A stretch of 13,554 nucleotides of DNA from Verrucomicrobiia bacterium. GTDB lineage: Bacteria; Verrucomicrobiota; Verrucomicrobiia; Limisphaerales; UBA1319. Both the position numbers and the translations under genes were made by a program. Each line of letters opens with the position of its first letter. The stretch's first letter is position 1. The notes under the pieces were generated by a model. It saw nothing but the letters and a program-made list of their open reading frames with translations, was not told where the DNA came from and searched no databases. Positions 1 to 8,221 of the stretch are shown here, in pieces. The stretch lies in assembly GCA_017880715.1 (NCBI GenBank), contig JADGRT010000035.1:1-13554 (forward strand). The letters run 5' to 3'.

Positions 1-1210
1 ACCGGCCGTTGCTGGACCAGCAATGCCAGGTATCGGCTTCGGGGCTGTTGATCTCCAAGCGCCGAAACTGGCGGTTGGTTAAAGTCATCAGATACAAATC
101 GCTGCTCGGTTGATAAATCGGGAAGCTGCCGTACTTGAACATGCAGAAAAGCAGAAAACGGCCGTCCGGAGAAACCCGCGGCTGGGCCGTGCTCAGGCCG
201 GTTTCCCTCGCCGAAACCAGGGTCTCGACTTCGCCCCAGACATCCTTTTCCAAATCGTAAGGGATGCGCATCAAGTCATAGCGAATTTCCTTGAGGCGTT
301 CCGGAGGCAATACGGGAGCGCTGCAAAAATAGAGGTGCTTGCCATCCGGGGACCAGGACGGCCAGGTTTCCTGGCGGTCGCGCCGGGCAATGGCGGGCGG
401 AATCACGATCCGGTTCTGATCGACCCGGTAGATGCCCAGGTTGGACTCGGCATCATACACGTCGCGCGTCTCGCCGGCGGTGTGGTACAACAACGAGAGC
501 TTGTTGGCGGAATAGGCGATCAGCCGCCCGCTGGGATGCCACGACATATAACCGGCGGTGCGAATCACTTTGGTCACCTCGTTGCTCTGCACCAGCAGCA
601 TGGGATGACCGCCGGATTCACTGCGGATGTGCAACGCCATGGGTTCGGGCTGATGGTTCAAAAACGTATGGCAATTCACGCACCCGTGCTGAAAGCTCCG
701 ATTATGCAACACGACCGATTCTTTATAGGTGGACAAATCGCGCTGGTAAATGCCCAGGTTGACATACATGTTGTACAGCGGTTTTAAGAGGCGATACACC
801 AGATGGCCATCGATCGGTTCGCGCGCCACCGTGTTGGTGATGGTGGTGAACTGAATCCAACCGGAGGCCTGGTTTTTCACGGAAATATCCACGAAGATAT
901 TCGAGCCGGCATTGGCTTGAAGCATGGCCCGCCAGGGTTGGGGAGGAATAACGACGCCGGGGCTGCGACTGGCGATTTCAATGGGATTCCCCTGGGCCGC
1001 GTGAATCCGGACCCGGTACCTTTGCCCGGGCTCTTCGATCTTAAAATTCAGGGGCGCAAAGTTGGGGGGGATGATCACACCGCTGTAGTCGGGAAAAAGG
1101 CGCGCCGCTTTGGACGGCACGGGCGGCAGGTTGGTCTCGGCAGCCAGCGGAGCAAAAGCGGCCGCCATCGAAAGGCCGAGGCAGCCAAGCCGGTGAATCC
1201 AACGCTTCAT
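1..1210 (-). CDS. Secreted PD40/TolB-like beta-propeller protein with a CxxCH motif (3' end cut by window edge)
   Basis: I read 403 codons from the ATG at 1210; the end lies outside the window. Residues 1-24 look like a Sec signal peptide (basic MKRWIHR, hydrophobic core, small residues before ETN), so the protein is probably periplasmic or exported. After an N-terminal beta-rich region comes CVNCH (C177, C180, H181), a single c-type heme attachment motif, followed by a His-rich stretch (H186, H194, H202). From about residue 215 there are PD40/TolB-type propeller repeats with WHPSGR, WSPDGK, VSPDGR and WSSNGR signatures near 224, 286, 347 and 398. The start overlaps the stop of the upstream DUF6057-type gene (ATGA), so the two are probably translationally coupled. 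Relatives I recall in Bacteroidota are loosely annotated as cytochrome c biosynthesis or TolB-like proteins, but function is unknown. Fold and export are well supported; actual heme attachment is inference. Confidence 0.8.
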   Translation of the reverse strand, partial: MKRWIHRLGCLGLSMAAAFAPLAAETNLPPVPSKAARLFPDYSGVIIPPNFAPLNFKIEEPGQRYRVRIHAAQGNPIEIASRSPGVVIPPQPWRAMLQANAGSNIFVDISVKNQASGWIQFTTITNTVAREPIDGHLVYRLLKPLYNMYVNLGIYQRDLSTYKESVVLHNRSFQHGCVNCHTFLNHQPEPMALHIRSESGGHPMLLVQSNEVTKVIRTAGYMSWHPSGRLIAYSANKLSLLYHTAGETRDVYDAESNLGIYRVDQNRIVIPPAIARRDRQETWPSWSPDGKHLYFCSAPVLPPERLKEIRYDLMRIPYDLEKDVWGEVETLVSARETGLSTAQPRVSPDGRFLLFCMFKYGSFPIYQPSSDLYLMTLTNRQFRRLEINSPEADTWHCWSSNGR

Positions 1211-3228
1211 GGATTCACCTCCCGGGCAGAAGTTCGTTTTCTGAAGGTTTCCTCGTAAAGGCTGTAATACCAGTAGGTGTCTCCCACCTCCCGAGCCATG
1301 ATGGCACGAGCCGCCTCGGCGTTGCCTTGGAATGAGGTCAGGATCTCCAGGAACCGTTCGAATCGTCGCTGGATTTCCGGGTGAATGGTCCGTCCACGCA
1401 AATTGACCGTCTGTTTGGATTCCAGCAAAACATGCCGCTGATAGGCCAGCAGGGCCTCCTGCAGATGGCGGGGCAACTCCGGAATGTTATAAGTGGCCAG
1501 ACGATCCAAATGCGGCACGATGTTTTCCGGTTTCATGGACAGAAGGTAATGGGCCATGAGGTATTCAAAGGCCATCCGGTTCCGGGGATTGGCCTGCAGC
1601 AACTGCAGCAAAAGCAGCGCCGGCGGCGAGCCGCCCGGTTGATCCGTGGTCACTCTTAACGAACGAAGCCGTGCCAGCTCGGCATCTTCGGCCAGTTTGG
1701 GATCGCCGTCCAACCGCCGGAGATAATCGTCCGCCCATCTTCGATGAAACGGATTTCGGCGCAACAACCCCAGAAACGTGCGGGCGGCTTGATATTTTTC
1801 CTTGATAATATTTACTTTTGCCAACAACATCAGAATATCCGGACGGTCGTCCTCTTCCTCAAGCGCTTCGTGCGCCCAGTGCTCGGCCACGTTGACCTGG
1901 CCCAGCTCCAGCCAGGTCGCGCTCAGGGCGCGGCAGATTTCAATCCCCCTTTCAGGACCGGGCAGCAGGCCGAATTCCCGGCTCTGGCGGTAGCAGAACA
2001 AGGAATCCAGCAATTGGCCGCGATGATAAAGCGCGCGGTTGATGTTGAGGCGCGACGACGCGTTATACCGCTCCAACCGGGAAGCCGCTTGTAGGACTTC
2101 GTCCCATTGCTCCCGGCCGGCATAATAATCGACTTGGATCAAAGCCTTGCGGTTATCGTCGAACGTTCGAAAAGCTACGACCATCGCCGCCAACAACCAA
2201 CACCATCGGATCCCGCGATAAAGCCGGTCGGATCGCCCTAACACCCGCATCCGTTCCCGGAACGAAAGTCGCTGTTTGCGAACGGGCTTGTCCTTGGCCA
2301 GGGGTGCCGGCGCCCGAGCGGCCCGCCCGCCCAATGCGCCGAGCAAGAGTATGGCGAAAGGATAAAACAGGTAGGCCGCCATCGTCAGCTTCCAGCCATC
2401 ACCCCAAGGAAGCATGAGTTCGGCCGGTCGAACGGCCGCCCAGTTCGCAAACCACGCGGCCAGCAGCATTCCTGAAACCAAGCCAACCGCGCCTAAAACC
2501 CAGCGGCGCCTTGCCACCAACTCCAGCAAACCTCCCAACCAGACAAAGAGCACGGCCGGCACGATGCCGGCGGCGTAAATCAGAATCCCAGCCAGAAGGT
2601 AAAAACAGGCGAGCCGCAACCACGGATTGCGAAGCGGGAGGGTGAAATACGCCACCGCCGCTCCCAAAGCCGCCAGGAGCCCGGTGCTGGTTTCCAGCCA
2701 CGGATAATCATAACGAATGGCCAGGAGAAAAAGCAAACCGGACGGGACCAAGTCCACCATCGCACCGCGCGCGGAATCGCCGCCGCCTCGCTCCGAAGTG
2801 AAAACCTTTTTGTCCACCGGCTTTTCTTTCAGCGTGGCTGTGGATTGGATGTCCGCACGCTTTTCCGGTTGCTGGAGAATGCGTTCGCGAGCCGGAAACC
2901 GGGACGTTGACTGGCCGGCCATGCCCAACAGCCGGCCGGTGGCCAGATAGATTGCGAAAAGGATCGCGGTGGCAATCAGGGCGCCCGCCCAGGGGATTTG
3001 GCTAAACTGCGCCAGAAATCGCGCCCCATATTCCAACCAACCGCCCGGTTTATCCCAAAACCCAGCCAGAAACGGTTTCCCCAAAAGGAAAATCGGCATT
3101 CGATAATGATACTGAAGGGCGGGATTGACCCACCACCCAATGAACACAAACGAGAAAAGAAAAAAGACGGCCGTGCCAACGGTGTTGGCGCCAGCGGCCG
3201 AAAGCCGTTTGACGATCCGCGAGGTCAC
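1207..3228 (-). CDS. DUF6057-like polytopic membrane protein with TPR-like C-terminal half
   Basis: 673 aa. The N-terminal half (about 1-355) is hydrophobic, with helices near 15-34, 80-98, 158-172, 181-199, 203-237, 243-266, 283-300 and 338-353. A polar, low-complexity loop lies at about 105-155. The C-terminal half (about 360-673) is soluble and helical with TPR-like character (for example WLELGQVNVAEHWAHEALE near 439-457) and ends with a GDTYWYYSLYEETF segment. The layout, the early KPGGWLEY element and the W/Y-rich end match what I remember of the DUF6057 family of Bacteroidota and relatives, whose function is unknown. The start is GTG; AAGG lies 9 bases upstream, and no in-frame ATG occurs before residue 44. 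A three-codon ORF (ATG ATG TTG TGA) overlaps the GTG. The gene follows the flavin reductase gene after 76 bases with no convincing terminator, and its TGA overlaps the ATG of the next gene. Confidence 0.8.
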   Translation of the reverse strand: MTSRIVKRLSAAGANTVGTAVFFLFSFVFIGWWVNPALQYHYRMPIFLLGKPFLAGFWDKPGGWLEYGARFLAQFSQIPWAGALIATAILFAIYLATGRLLGMAGQSTSRFPARERILQQPEKRADIQSTATLKEKPVDKKVFTSERGGGDSARGAMVDLVPSGLLFLLAIRYDYPWLETSTGLLAALGAAVAYFTLPLRNPWLRLACFYLLAGILIYAAGIVPAVLFVWLGGLLELVARRRWVLGAVGLVSGMLLAAWFANWAAVRPAELMLPWGDGWKLTMAAYLFYPFAILLLGALGGRAARAPAPLAKDKPVRKQRLSFRERMRVLGRSDRLYRGIRWCWLLAAMVVAFRTFDDNRKALIQVDYYAGREQWDEVLQAASRLERYNASSRLNINRALYHRGQLLDSLFCYRQSREFGLLPGPERGIEICRALSATWLELGQVNVAEHWAHEALEEEDDRPDILMLLAKVNIIKEKYQAARTFLGLLRRNPFHRRWADDYLRRLDGDPKLAEDAELARLRSLRVTTDQPGGSPPALLLLQLLQANPRNRMAFEYLMAHYLLSMKPENIVPHLDRLATYNIPELPRHLQEALLAYQRHVLLESKQTVNLRGRTIHPEIQRRFERFLEILTSFQGNAEAARAIMAREVGDTYWYYSLYEETFRKRTSAREVNP

Positions 3229-3304
3229 AACATCATGCCTTATACAAGGGCCATCCCGCCGGCTGGGAGAATGAAATGAGAACCTGCCGAGTCCTCGTAG
3301 TCTC

Positions 3305-3883
3305 TTAACCCTTTCTTTTAGGCTTCAGAGTCTTTCCCACGTTCCAAGCATCGCCCAATTTTTTTCCGATGCTCCAATAATGATTATCGTGCATGGAGAA
3401 CACCAGGGGATCGATCTTCCGCATGTCCGGCAAACCCTGGGACAGGTACTTTTCCTCGGCATACGACTCGATCACCTCGCCCACAAAAATCTCGTTGGTC
3501 CCGCCGAAATCGAGCACCGCCACCAGCTTGCACTCCAGGTTGAGGGGACACTCCTCGATCATCGGCACGTTTTCCAGCACGCCATAAAAAACCTTGAACA
3601 ACTTGGCCTTGTCGCTGGTTGCGCTCGAGCTCAGCCCGCAATAATCCGTCACCTGCATCATGGCGGTCGAAGGCAAATTCAGGCTGAAGGCTTTGGCCTT
3701 GCGAATCGCCTCGTTGGAACGATGCCCCTTGCCCGAGCCAAAGGCAATCAGCGGCGGCTGATGTTGCACCACCCCGCAATAGGCAAGGGTGGCAAAATTC
3801 GGTTGGCCATTAATTTTGGATCCCAGCAGGACCGTGGGCATGGGATACAAAAATGTTTTGGCGCCCAGTTTCGTTTTATTCAT
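3305..3883 (-). CDS. Flavin reductase-like FMN-binding split-barrel protein
   Basis: 192 aa from the ATG at 3883. The protein resembles the flavin reductase-like / flavoredoxin family: an N-terminal PMPTVLLGSKINGQPNFATL strand-turn-strand (about 15-33), the HQPPLIAFGSGKGHRSNEAI segment (41-60) typical of the FMN phosphate region, then a FSLNLPS strand (66-72). Members bind FMN, often as dimers in the cytosol, and some reduce flavin with NAD(P)H; the substrate here cannot be read from sequence. The reading frame stays open to an ATG at 3916 inside nuoL, but the start at 3883 is preferred because it has GGAG 5 bases and AGGAG 10 bases upstream and gives a normal N-terminus. It starts 14 bases after nuoL, so it is probably transcribed with the complex I genes, although it is not a complex I subunit. 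The lysine-rich tail (KTLKPKRKG) is unremarkable. Confidence 0.85.
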   Translation of the reverse strand: MNKTKLGAKTFLYPMPTVLLGSKINGQPNFATLAYCGVVQHQPPLIAFGSGKGHRSNEAIRKAKAFSLNLPSTAMMQVTDYCGLSSSATSDKAKLFKVFYGVLENVPMIEECPLNLECKLVAVLDFGGTNEIFVGEVIESYAEEKYLSQGLPDMRKIDPLVFSMHDNHYWSIGKKLGDAWNVGKTLKPKRKG

Positions 3884-3888
3884 AAGAT

Positions 3889-3898
3889 CTCCACTCCT
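3889..3898 (-). promoter_or_regulatory. Ribosome binding site deciding the flavin reductase start
   Basis: On the minus strand, the stop codon of nuoL reads directly into TGAGGAGTGGAGATCTT before the ATG at 3883. GGAG (3892-3889) sits 5 bases and AGGAG (3898-3894) 10 bases from that ATG. This favours the start at 3883 over the longer frame beginning at 3916. Confidence 0.6.
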
Positions 3899-5817
3899 CA
3901 TCGCACGATCAAACAATATAACAACAACAACACCCCCGTGGCCACCACCAGCGCGTACGTCTGCAGATTCCCCGTCTGCAGCAACCGCAGCAAACGCCCC
4001 GCGAGTTCAACGGTCCCGTGAACCCCGCGCACCAGGGTGCCGGCCAGGATCCAACGGTCCAACCCATCGACTACCGTCGCCAAAGCATCCTGGGTGTAAG
4101 CGATGATTTTGGCATAAAGTTCGTCGAAATAAAACCGCTCCCGCATGGCTTGGGCGAAACCGCCCAGCAATCGCGGCAAGGGATCTGTCTTCGCCTCCCG
4201 ATACAATTGCCAGGCCGCAACGAAACCAACACCCACGGCGACCAAGCCCGCCCAAGCCGGCAACGGTGCTTGAGCGAAAGGCGCCACCAGCCGGTGCAGC
4301 CAGGAAGCGGCTTCAGCGGACCGGCCATGGCTAAAATAACCGGCTAGGTAATGGTCGATCCCAAAAAACCCGGCCAGCGCGCTGGGAATCGCCAGGGCAA
4401 TCAAAGGCAGCGTAATGATCCGGGGCGACTCCTGGGCATGATTGACCGCCGCGGACCTGGCCGATCCGCCAAACGCGACCCATACCAAGCGGAACATATA
4501 AAGAGCCGTCAGCATCGCTACGCCTACGCCTAGGCCGAACAAGACAAACTGTCCGTGCTCGAAAGCCGCCGCCAGAATTGCATCCTTGCTGTAGAATCCG
4601 CTGAAAGGCGGGACCCCACACAAAGCGAGCGTCCCAATCAGAAATGTCCAGTAGGTCAGTGGCATCTTTTTCGCAAGTCCGCCCATTTTCCAGATATCCT
4701 GCTCGTGGTGCAGGGCGAGAATCACGGAGCCCGCCCCCAGGAAGAGCAGCGCCTTGAAAAAGGCGTGCGTAGTCAGATGATACATCCCCTGCCCCGGTCC
4801 ATTCACTCCCACCGCCATGACCATGTAGCCCAATTGCGAAAGCGTGGAGTAAGCCAGGATTCGTTTGATGTCATTTTGTTGAACCGCCATGAGCGCCGAC
4901 AGCAAGGCGGTGATGCCTCCGATCCACGCAATGACATCCAAGGCCGACACCTGTAACCACGCGATGTCGTCCGGCCATTGCGGGGCGGCCTGAAAGAGGA
5001 AAAACACCCGGCAAAGCATGTACACGCCCGCCGCCACCATGGTCGCCGCGTGAATCAGGGCACTCACCGGAGTCGGCCCTTCCATGGCATCCGGCAACCA
5101 TACATGCAGGGGAAACTGGGCGGATTTACCCATTGCCCCGCAAAAGATCAACAATCCCGCCACCGTGGTCAGCGACCATAGCGCATGGGGATTATCCGCC
5201 AGCTTGCCCTGCAGGGTTTGAAAATGAACCGAGCCGAGCACGTTCCACAAAATCAGGATGCCGATCAAAAACCCAAAATCGCCCAGTCGATTCACTAAAA
5301 AGGCTTTCTTAGCCGCATCCGCCGCCGCTGGACGCTCGTGCCAAAACCCAATCAACAGGTAGCTGGACAATCCCACCAGCTCCCAAAAGATGAACATCTG
5401 CACAAAATTGTTCGCCAGCACAATGCCCAGCATGGAGAAGGTGAAGAAACTCAGGCATGCAAAAAAACGCGGCACGCTGCGGTCCCCGCGCAGGTAGCCC
5501 CACGAGTAAATATGAATCGCGCCACCCACCCCGGTCACAATCAGCAGCATCAGCAGGCTCAACGGATCCAAACGAAAGCCCAAGTCGATTTTCAGATCGG
5601 CCACGCTCAGCCAATTAATATACCATTCGGGTGGTTCCGGATGGGAGGAAAAGTGCCAAAAAAGCGCCAGGCTTAAACCAAAGGCCGCCCCGATGGCGCC
5701 GATGGACAGTTGCGCGCTGCGGGCCGGGCTGCGGAGCGCGAACAGGGTGATGCCCACCGCCGCCGCCAACGGCAGAAAGAGAATCAGCCAGAGGAATAGG
5801 ATTAAGATCGGGTGCAT
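3898..5817 (-). CDS. nuoL: NADH-quinone oxidoreductase subunit L (antiporter-like proton pump)
   Basis: 639 aa, normal length for NuoL. It is the distal antiporter-like membrane subunit of complex I and is thought to pump protons. It is hydrophobic throughout. The landmark residues are present: Glu146 in FWELVGLSSYLL, Lys231 in GAMGKSAQFPLHVWLPDAME, and His256 in ALIHAATMVAAGVYM. These sit two residues later than E. coli NuoL Glu144, Lys229 and His254. The C-terminal part has the amphipathic lateral helix region (FDELYAKIIAYTQDAL and following) and a final membrane anchor (about 619-639), so the gene is intact. It starts 13 bases after nuoK with no obvious Shine-Dalgarno and ends 14 bases before the flavin reductase gene. 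The usual partners nuoM and nuoN do not follow. Related Mrp/Mbh antiporter subunits are excluded by the surrounding nuo genes. Confidence 0.97.
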   Translation of the reverse strand: MHPILILFLWLILFLPLAAAVGITLFALRSPARSAQLSIGAIGAAFGLSLALFWHFSSHPEPPEWYINWLSVADLKIDLGFRLDPLSLLMLLIVTGVGGAIHIYSWGYLRGDRSVPRFFACLSFFTFSMLGIVLANNFVQMFIFWELVGLSSYLLIGFWHERPAAADAAKKAFLVNRLGDFGFLIGILILWNVLGSVHFQTLQGKLADNPHALWSLTTVAGLLIFCGAMGKSAQFPLHVWLPDAMEGPTPVSALIHAATMVAAGVYMLCRVFFLFQAAPQWPDDIAWLQVSALDVIAWIGGITALLSALMAVQQNDIKRILAYSTLSQLGYMVMAVGVNGPGQGMYHLTTHAFFKALLFLGAGSVILALHHEQDIWKMGGLAKKMPLTYWTFLIGTLALCGVPPFSGFYSKDAILAAAFEHGQFVLFGLGVGVAMLTALYMFRLVWVAFGGSARSAAVNHAQESPRIITLPLIALAIPSALAGFFGIDHYLAGYFSHGRSAEAASWLHRLVAPFAQAPLPAWAGLVAVGVGFVAAWQLYREAKTDPLPRLLGGFAQAMRERFYFDELYAKIIAYTQDALATVVDGLDRWILAGTLVRGVHGTVELAGRLLRLLQTGNLQTYALVVATGVLLLLYCLIVR

Positions 5818-5830
5818 GCCGTAATTCGAT

Positions 5831-6133
5831 CTACAATTTCATGGTGGCGAAATCTTCCGCCTGGGTGCTCTGCCGCTGACGGAACAAAGCCACCATCAAG
5901 GCCAGCCCCACCGCCACTTCAGCCGCTGCCACCGTGACGATGAAAAAGACCATCACCTGCCCGTCAAGATTCCGATTGAAATGCGAAAACGCGACCCAGG
6001 CGAGATTGGCGGCGTTGAGCATCAGCTCCAGCGACATATAGATCAGCAACACGCTTCGCCGCATCAACACGCCCAGCAATCCCACGCAAAACAGCAGGGC
6101 GCTGACGACCAGGTAATGGTATAACGTAATCAG
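5831..6133 (-). CDS. nuoK: NADH-quinone oxidoreductase subunit K, probable CTG start
   Basis: 100 aa membrane subunit of complex I with three transmembrane helices. The two membrane glutamates needed for proton transfer in the family are present at Glu36 (SLELMLN) and Glu72 (AAAEVAVGLAL). They fall at exactly the E. coli NuoK numbers if translation begins at the CTG at 6133. No ATG or GTG exists at the expected N-terminus (LITLYHYLVV). AAGGAGG lies 4 bases before the CTG and 7 bases before the next codon, ATT, which is an alternative start giving 99 aa. The CTG overlaps the nuoJ stop as CTGA, matching the ATGA overlaps elsewhere in the cluster. The frame is open further upstream (to 6346), but that part is nuoJ read in another frame. 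Identity is certain; the exact initiator is inferred. Confidence 0.93.
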   Translation of the reverse strand: MITLYHYLVVSALLFCVGLLGVLMRRSVLLIYMSLELMLNAANLAWVAFSHFNRNLDGQVMVFFIVTVAAAEVAVGLALMVALFRQRQSTQAEDFATMKL

Positions 6134-6629
6134 GCGGCCTCCTTCCGGCTTAGAACTATCACGCCCACCATGGCTACCAGTAACACCACCGAGACCACCT
6201 CGAAGGGCAACAGGTAATCGGTGAACAACAACCTGCCCAATAAGGCCGTGCCTCCCTCGACGGGCGCGCCCACCGCGGGCGGTTGTGTCTTTAACGCGCT
6301 GAGCAGCCGCAACAACAGAGCGGCCAAAGCCCCCGTCACCAAACACGCCGCGGCGGCCAGCAGCCAGTGAAAGGCACGCCTCGGCAGTTCATGCGAGCCC
6401 ATTAGCATGATCACAAACAGGAAAAGGACAATGACGGCCCCCGCATATACGATCACTTGCACGGCCGCCAGGAAAAAGGCCCCTAACAACACGAATAATC
6501 CCGCCAGCGACAGGATGGTCATAACCAAAAACATCGCGCTCGTCACCGGATTGCGACTGAACGGATTGGCCACCACCAGGAGACCGCACCCCAGCGTCAG
6601 CGCGGCCAAGCTGTAGAAAAGGATCTCGT

Positions 6630-6633
<4 letters not shown>
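6130..6633 (-). CDS. nuoJ: NADH-quinone oxidoreductase subunit J
   Basis: 167 aa from the ATG at 6633; E. coli NuoJ is about 184 aa. It is a hydrophobic complex I membrane subunit with five predicted helices. The third carries the family hallmark AVQVIVYAGAVIVLFLFVIM, whose pi-bulge and tyrosine are thought to couple quinone chemistry to proton movement. The segment after helix four (about 105-125, TQPPAVGAPVEGG region) is a short loop, then a final helix ends in LSRKEAA. The frame extends four codons upstream to 6645, but the ATG at 6633 is preferred because it overlaps the nuoI stop as ATGA and gives the normal MNEILFY beginning. Its own stop overlaps the nuoK start. Confidence 0.95.
6138..6144 (-). 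promoter_or_regulatory. Strong Shine-Dalgarno before the non-ATG start of nuoK
   Basis: The minus strand reads AAGGAGG CCGC CTG ATT at the end of nuoJ. A near-perfect anti-16S match this close to a CTG/ATT pair, where no ATG is available, is the main local evidence that nuoK initiates at a rare start codon here. Confidence 0.65.
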
Positions 6634-7130
<497 letters not shown>

Positions 7131-7169
7131 TTGTACGGTGTCAATGGCCTGCTAGGCCTCGTTCATCCC

Positions 7170-8216
7170 TCAACTTTTCATCCATAACCAAACCGCGATC
7201 CCCACGATATTCGCCAGCGCCACCGGGATGAGTCTTTCCCACCCCAGTTTCATCAACTGGTCATAACGAAACCGCGGCAGCATCCAGCGGGTCCAGATCA
7301 TGAAGCTCACCCAAGCCGCTACTTTCCCCAAAAAGATACCGACCTGCAGCAAGCCCACCCACAGATTCGCCGCCGGCCGATCCAGGCCAAACCACGGGAG
7401 GGTCCAGCCACCCAGAAACAGGGTTACGATCATCGCCGACACCGCGATCATGTTGGCGTATTCCGCCATGAAAAACATGGCGAATTTCATCGAGCCGTAT
7501 TCGACGTTGTAGCCGCCCGCCAGCTCGTTCTCGGCTTCCGGCATATCGAACGGCGTGCGGTTGGTCTCGGCAAAAGCCGTGATCCCGAACAGCACAAAGG
7601 AAACCGGCAGCTTAAAGGCGAGCCAACTGAACAGCCCGTGCGACTGGTAATCGATGATCCGGCTCAAGTTCAAATCGCCCGCCAGCATAAACACCGGAAT
7701 GACCGCCAGACCCATGGCGATTTCATAAGAAATCATCTGGGCCGTCGAACGAATGCCGCCTAGAAACGGATACTTGGAATTGGCGGCGTATCCGGCCAGC
7801 ACAATTCCATACACGCCCAGCGATACGATGCCGAAGGTGTAAAGAATGCCCACATTCAAATCGGCAATCACCAACGGCTGCGATCCCAGCCGGGAGCCAA
7901 AGGGAATCACGGCCAGCGTCAACAGGGCCGGGATCATGATCAGGGCCGGTGCGAGCCAGAAATAGATTTTGCGCACATGGCCCGGAACAAAATCCTCCTT
8001 TAGAAAGGATTTCACTCCGTCTGCCAGCGGCTGCAACAGACCCAGCGGTCCAACCCGGTTGGGCCCGATGCGGTCCTGAATGCAGGCCGCCAACCGGCGT
8101 TCCAGAATTACCGTATAAGCCACCAGCGTCAGCAAGGCCACGACCGCCACCCCCACCTTCAGCGCGCTGAACAGCAGGAATTGCCACGTCGGATCCAGTT
8201 GATTAAGCCATGTCAT
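7170..8216 (-). CDS. nuoH: NADH-quinone oxidoreductase subunit H (quinone-site membrane subunit)
   Basis: 348 aa, eight-helix subunit that forms the quinone chamber with NuoB and NuoD. Family signatures are intact: ERRLAACIQDRIGPNRVGP at 39-57, the GVKSFLKED loop (67-75), and AETNRTPFDMPEAENELAGG (216-235) with its acidic residues, followed by YNVEYGSMKFAMFFMAEYANM. The start is the ATG at 8216, five bases after the nuoG stop, giving MTWLNQLDPTWQF. The open frame continues upstream to 8492, but that arginine- and proline-rich segment is nuoG out of frame and is not part of the protein. The Shine-Dalgarno is weak, so translation probably depends on coupling to nuoG. Confidence 0.96.
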   Translation of the reverse strand: MTWLNQLDPTWQFLLFSALKVGVAVVALLTLVAYTVILERRLAACIQDRIGPNRVGPLGLLQPLADGVKSFLKEDFVPGHVRKIYFWLAPALIMIPALLTLAVIPFGSRLGSQPLVIADLNVGILYTFGIVSLGVYGIVLAGYAANSKYPFLGGIRSTAQMISYEIAMGLAVIPVFMLAGDLNLSRIIDYQSHGLFSWLAFKLPVSFVLFGITAFAETNRTPFDMPEAENELAGGYNVEYGSMKFAMFFMAEYANMIAVSAMIVTLFLGGWTLPWFGLDRPAANLWVGLLQVGIFLGKVAAWVSFMIWTRWMLPRFRYDQLMKLGWERLIPVALANIVGIAVWLWMKS

Positions 8217-8221
8217 ATCGA

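Noticed and set aside
110..1258. Two long plus-strand frames (225 and 151 codons) in the left region
   Set aside because: The minus strand reads through the same bases as a signal-peptide protein with CxxCH and PD40 repeats and an ATGA overlap with its neighbour, so the plus-strand frames are shadows.
3229..3304. Hairpin TCCCAGCCGGCGGGA between the flavin reductase and DUF6057 genes as a terminator
   Set aside because: The outer stem is only four pairs with a mismatch next to it and no T-run follows on the minus strand.
3380..4021. 213-codon plus-strand frame across the flavin reductase/nuoL junction
   Set aside because: It crosses two well-supported minus-strand genes, has no recognisable domain and no ribosome binding site.
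6134..6346. N-terminal extension of nuoK by 71 codons
   Set aside because: It is out-of-frame nuoJ sequence; NuoK is about 100 aa and its essential Glu residues fall at the right positions only with the short form.
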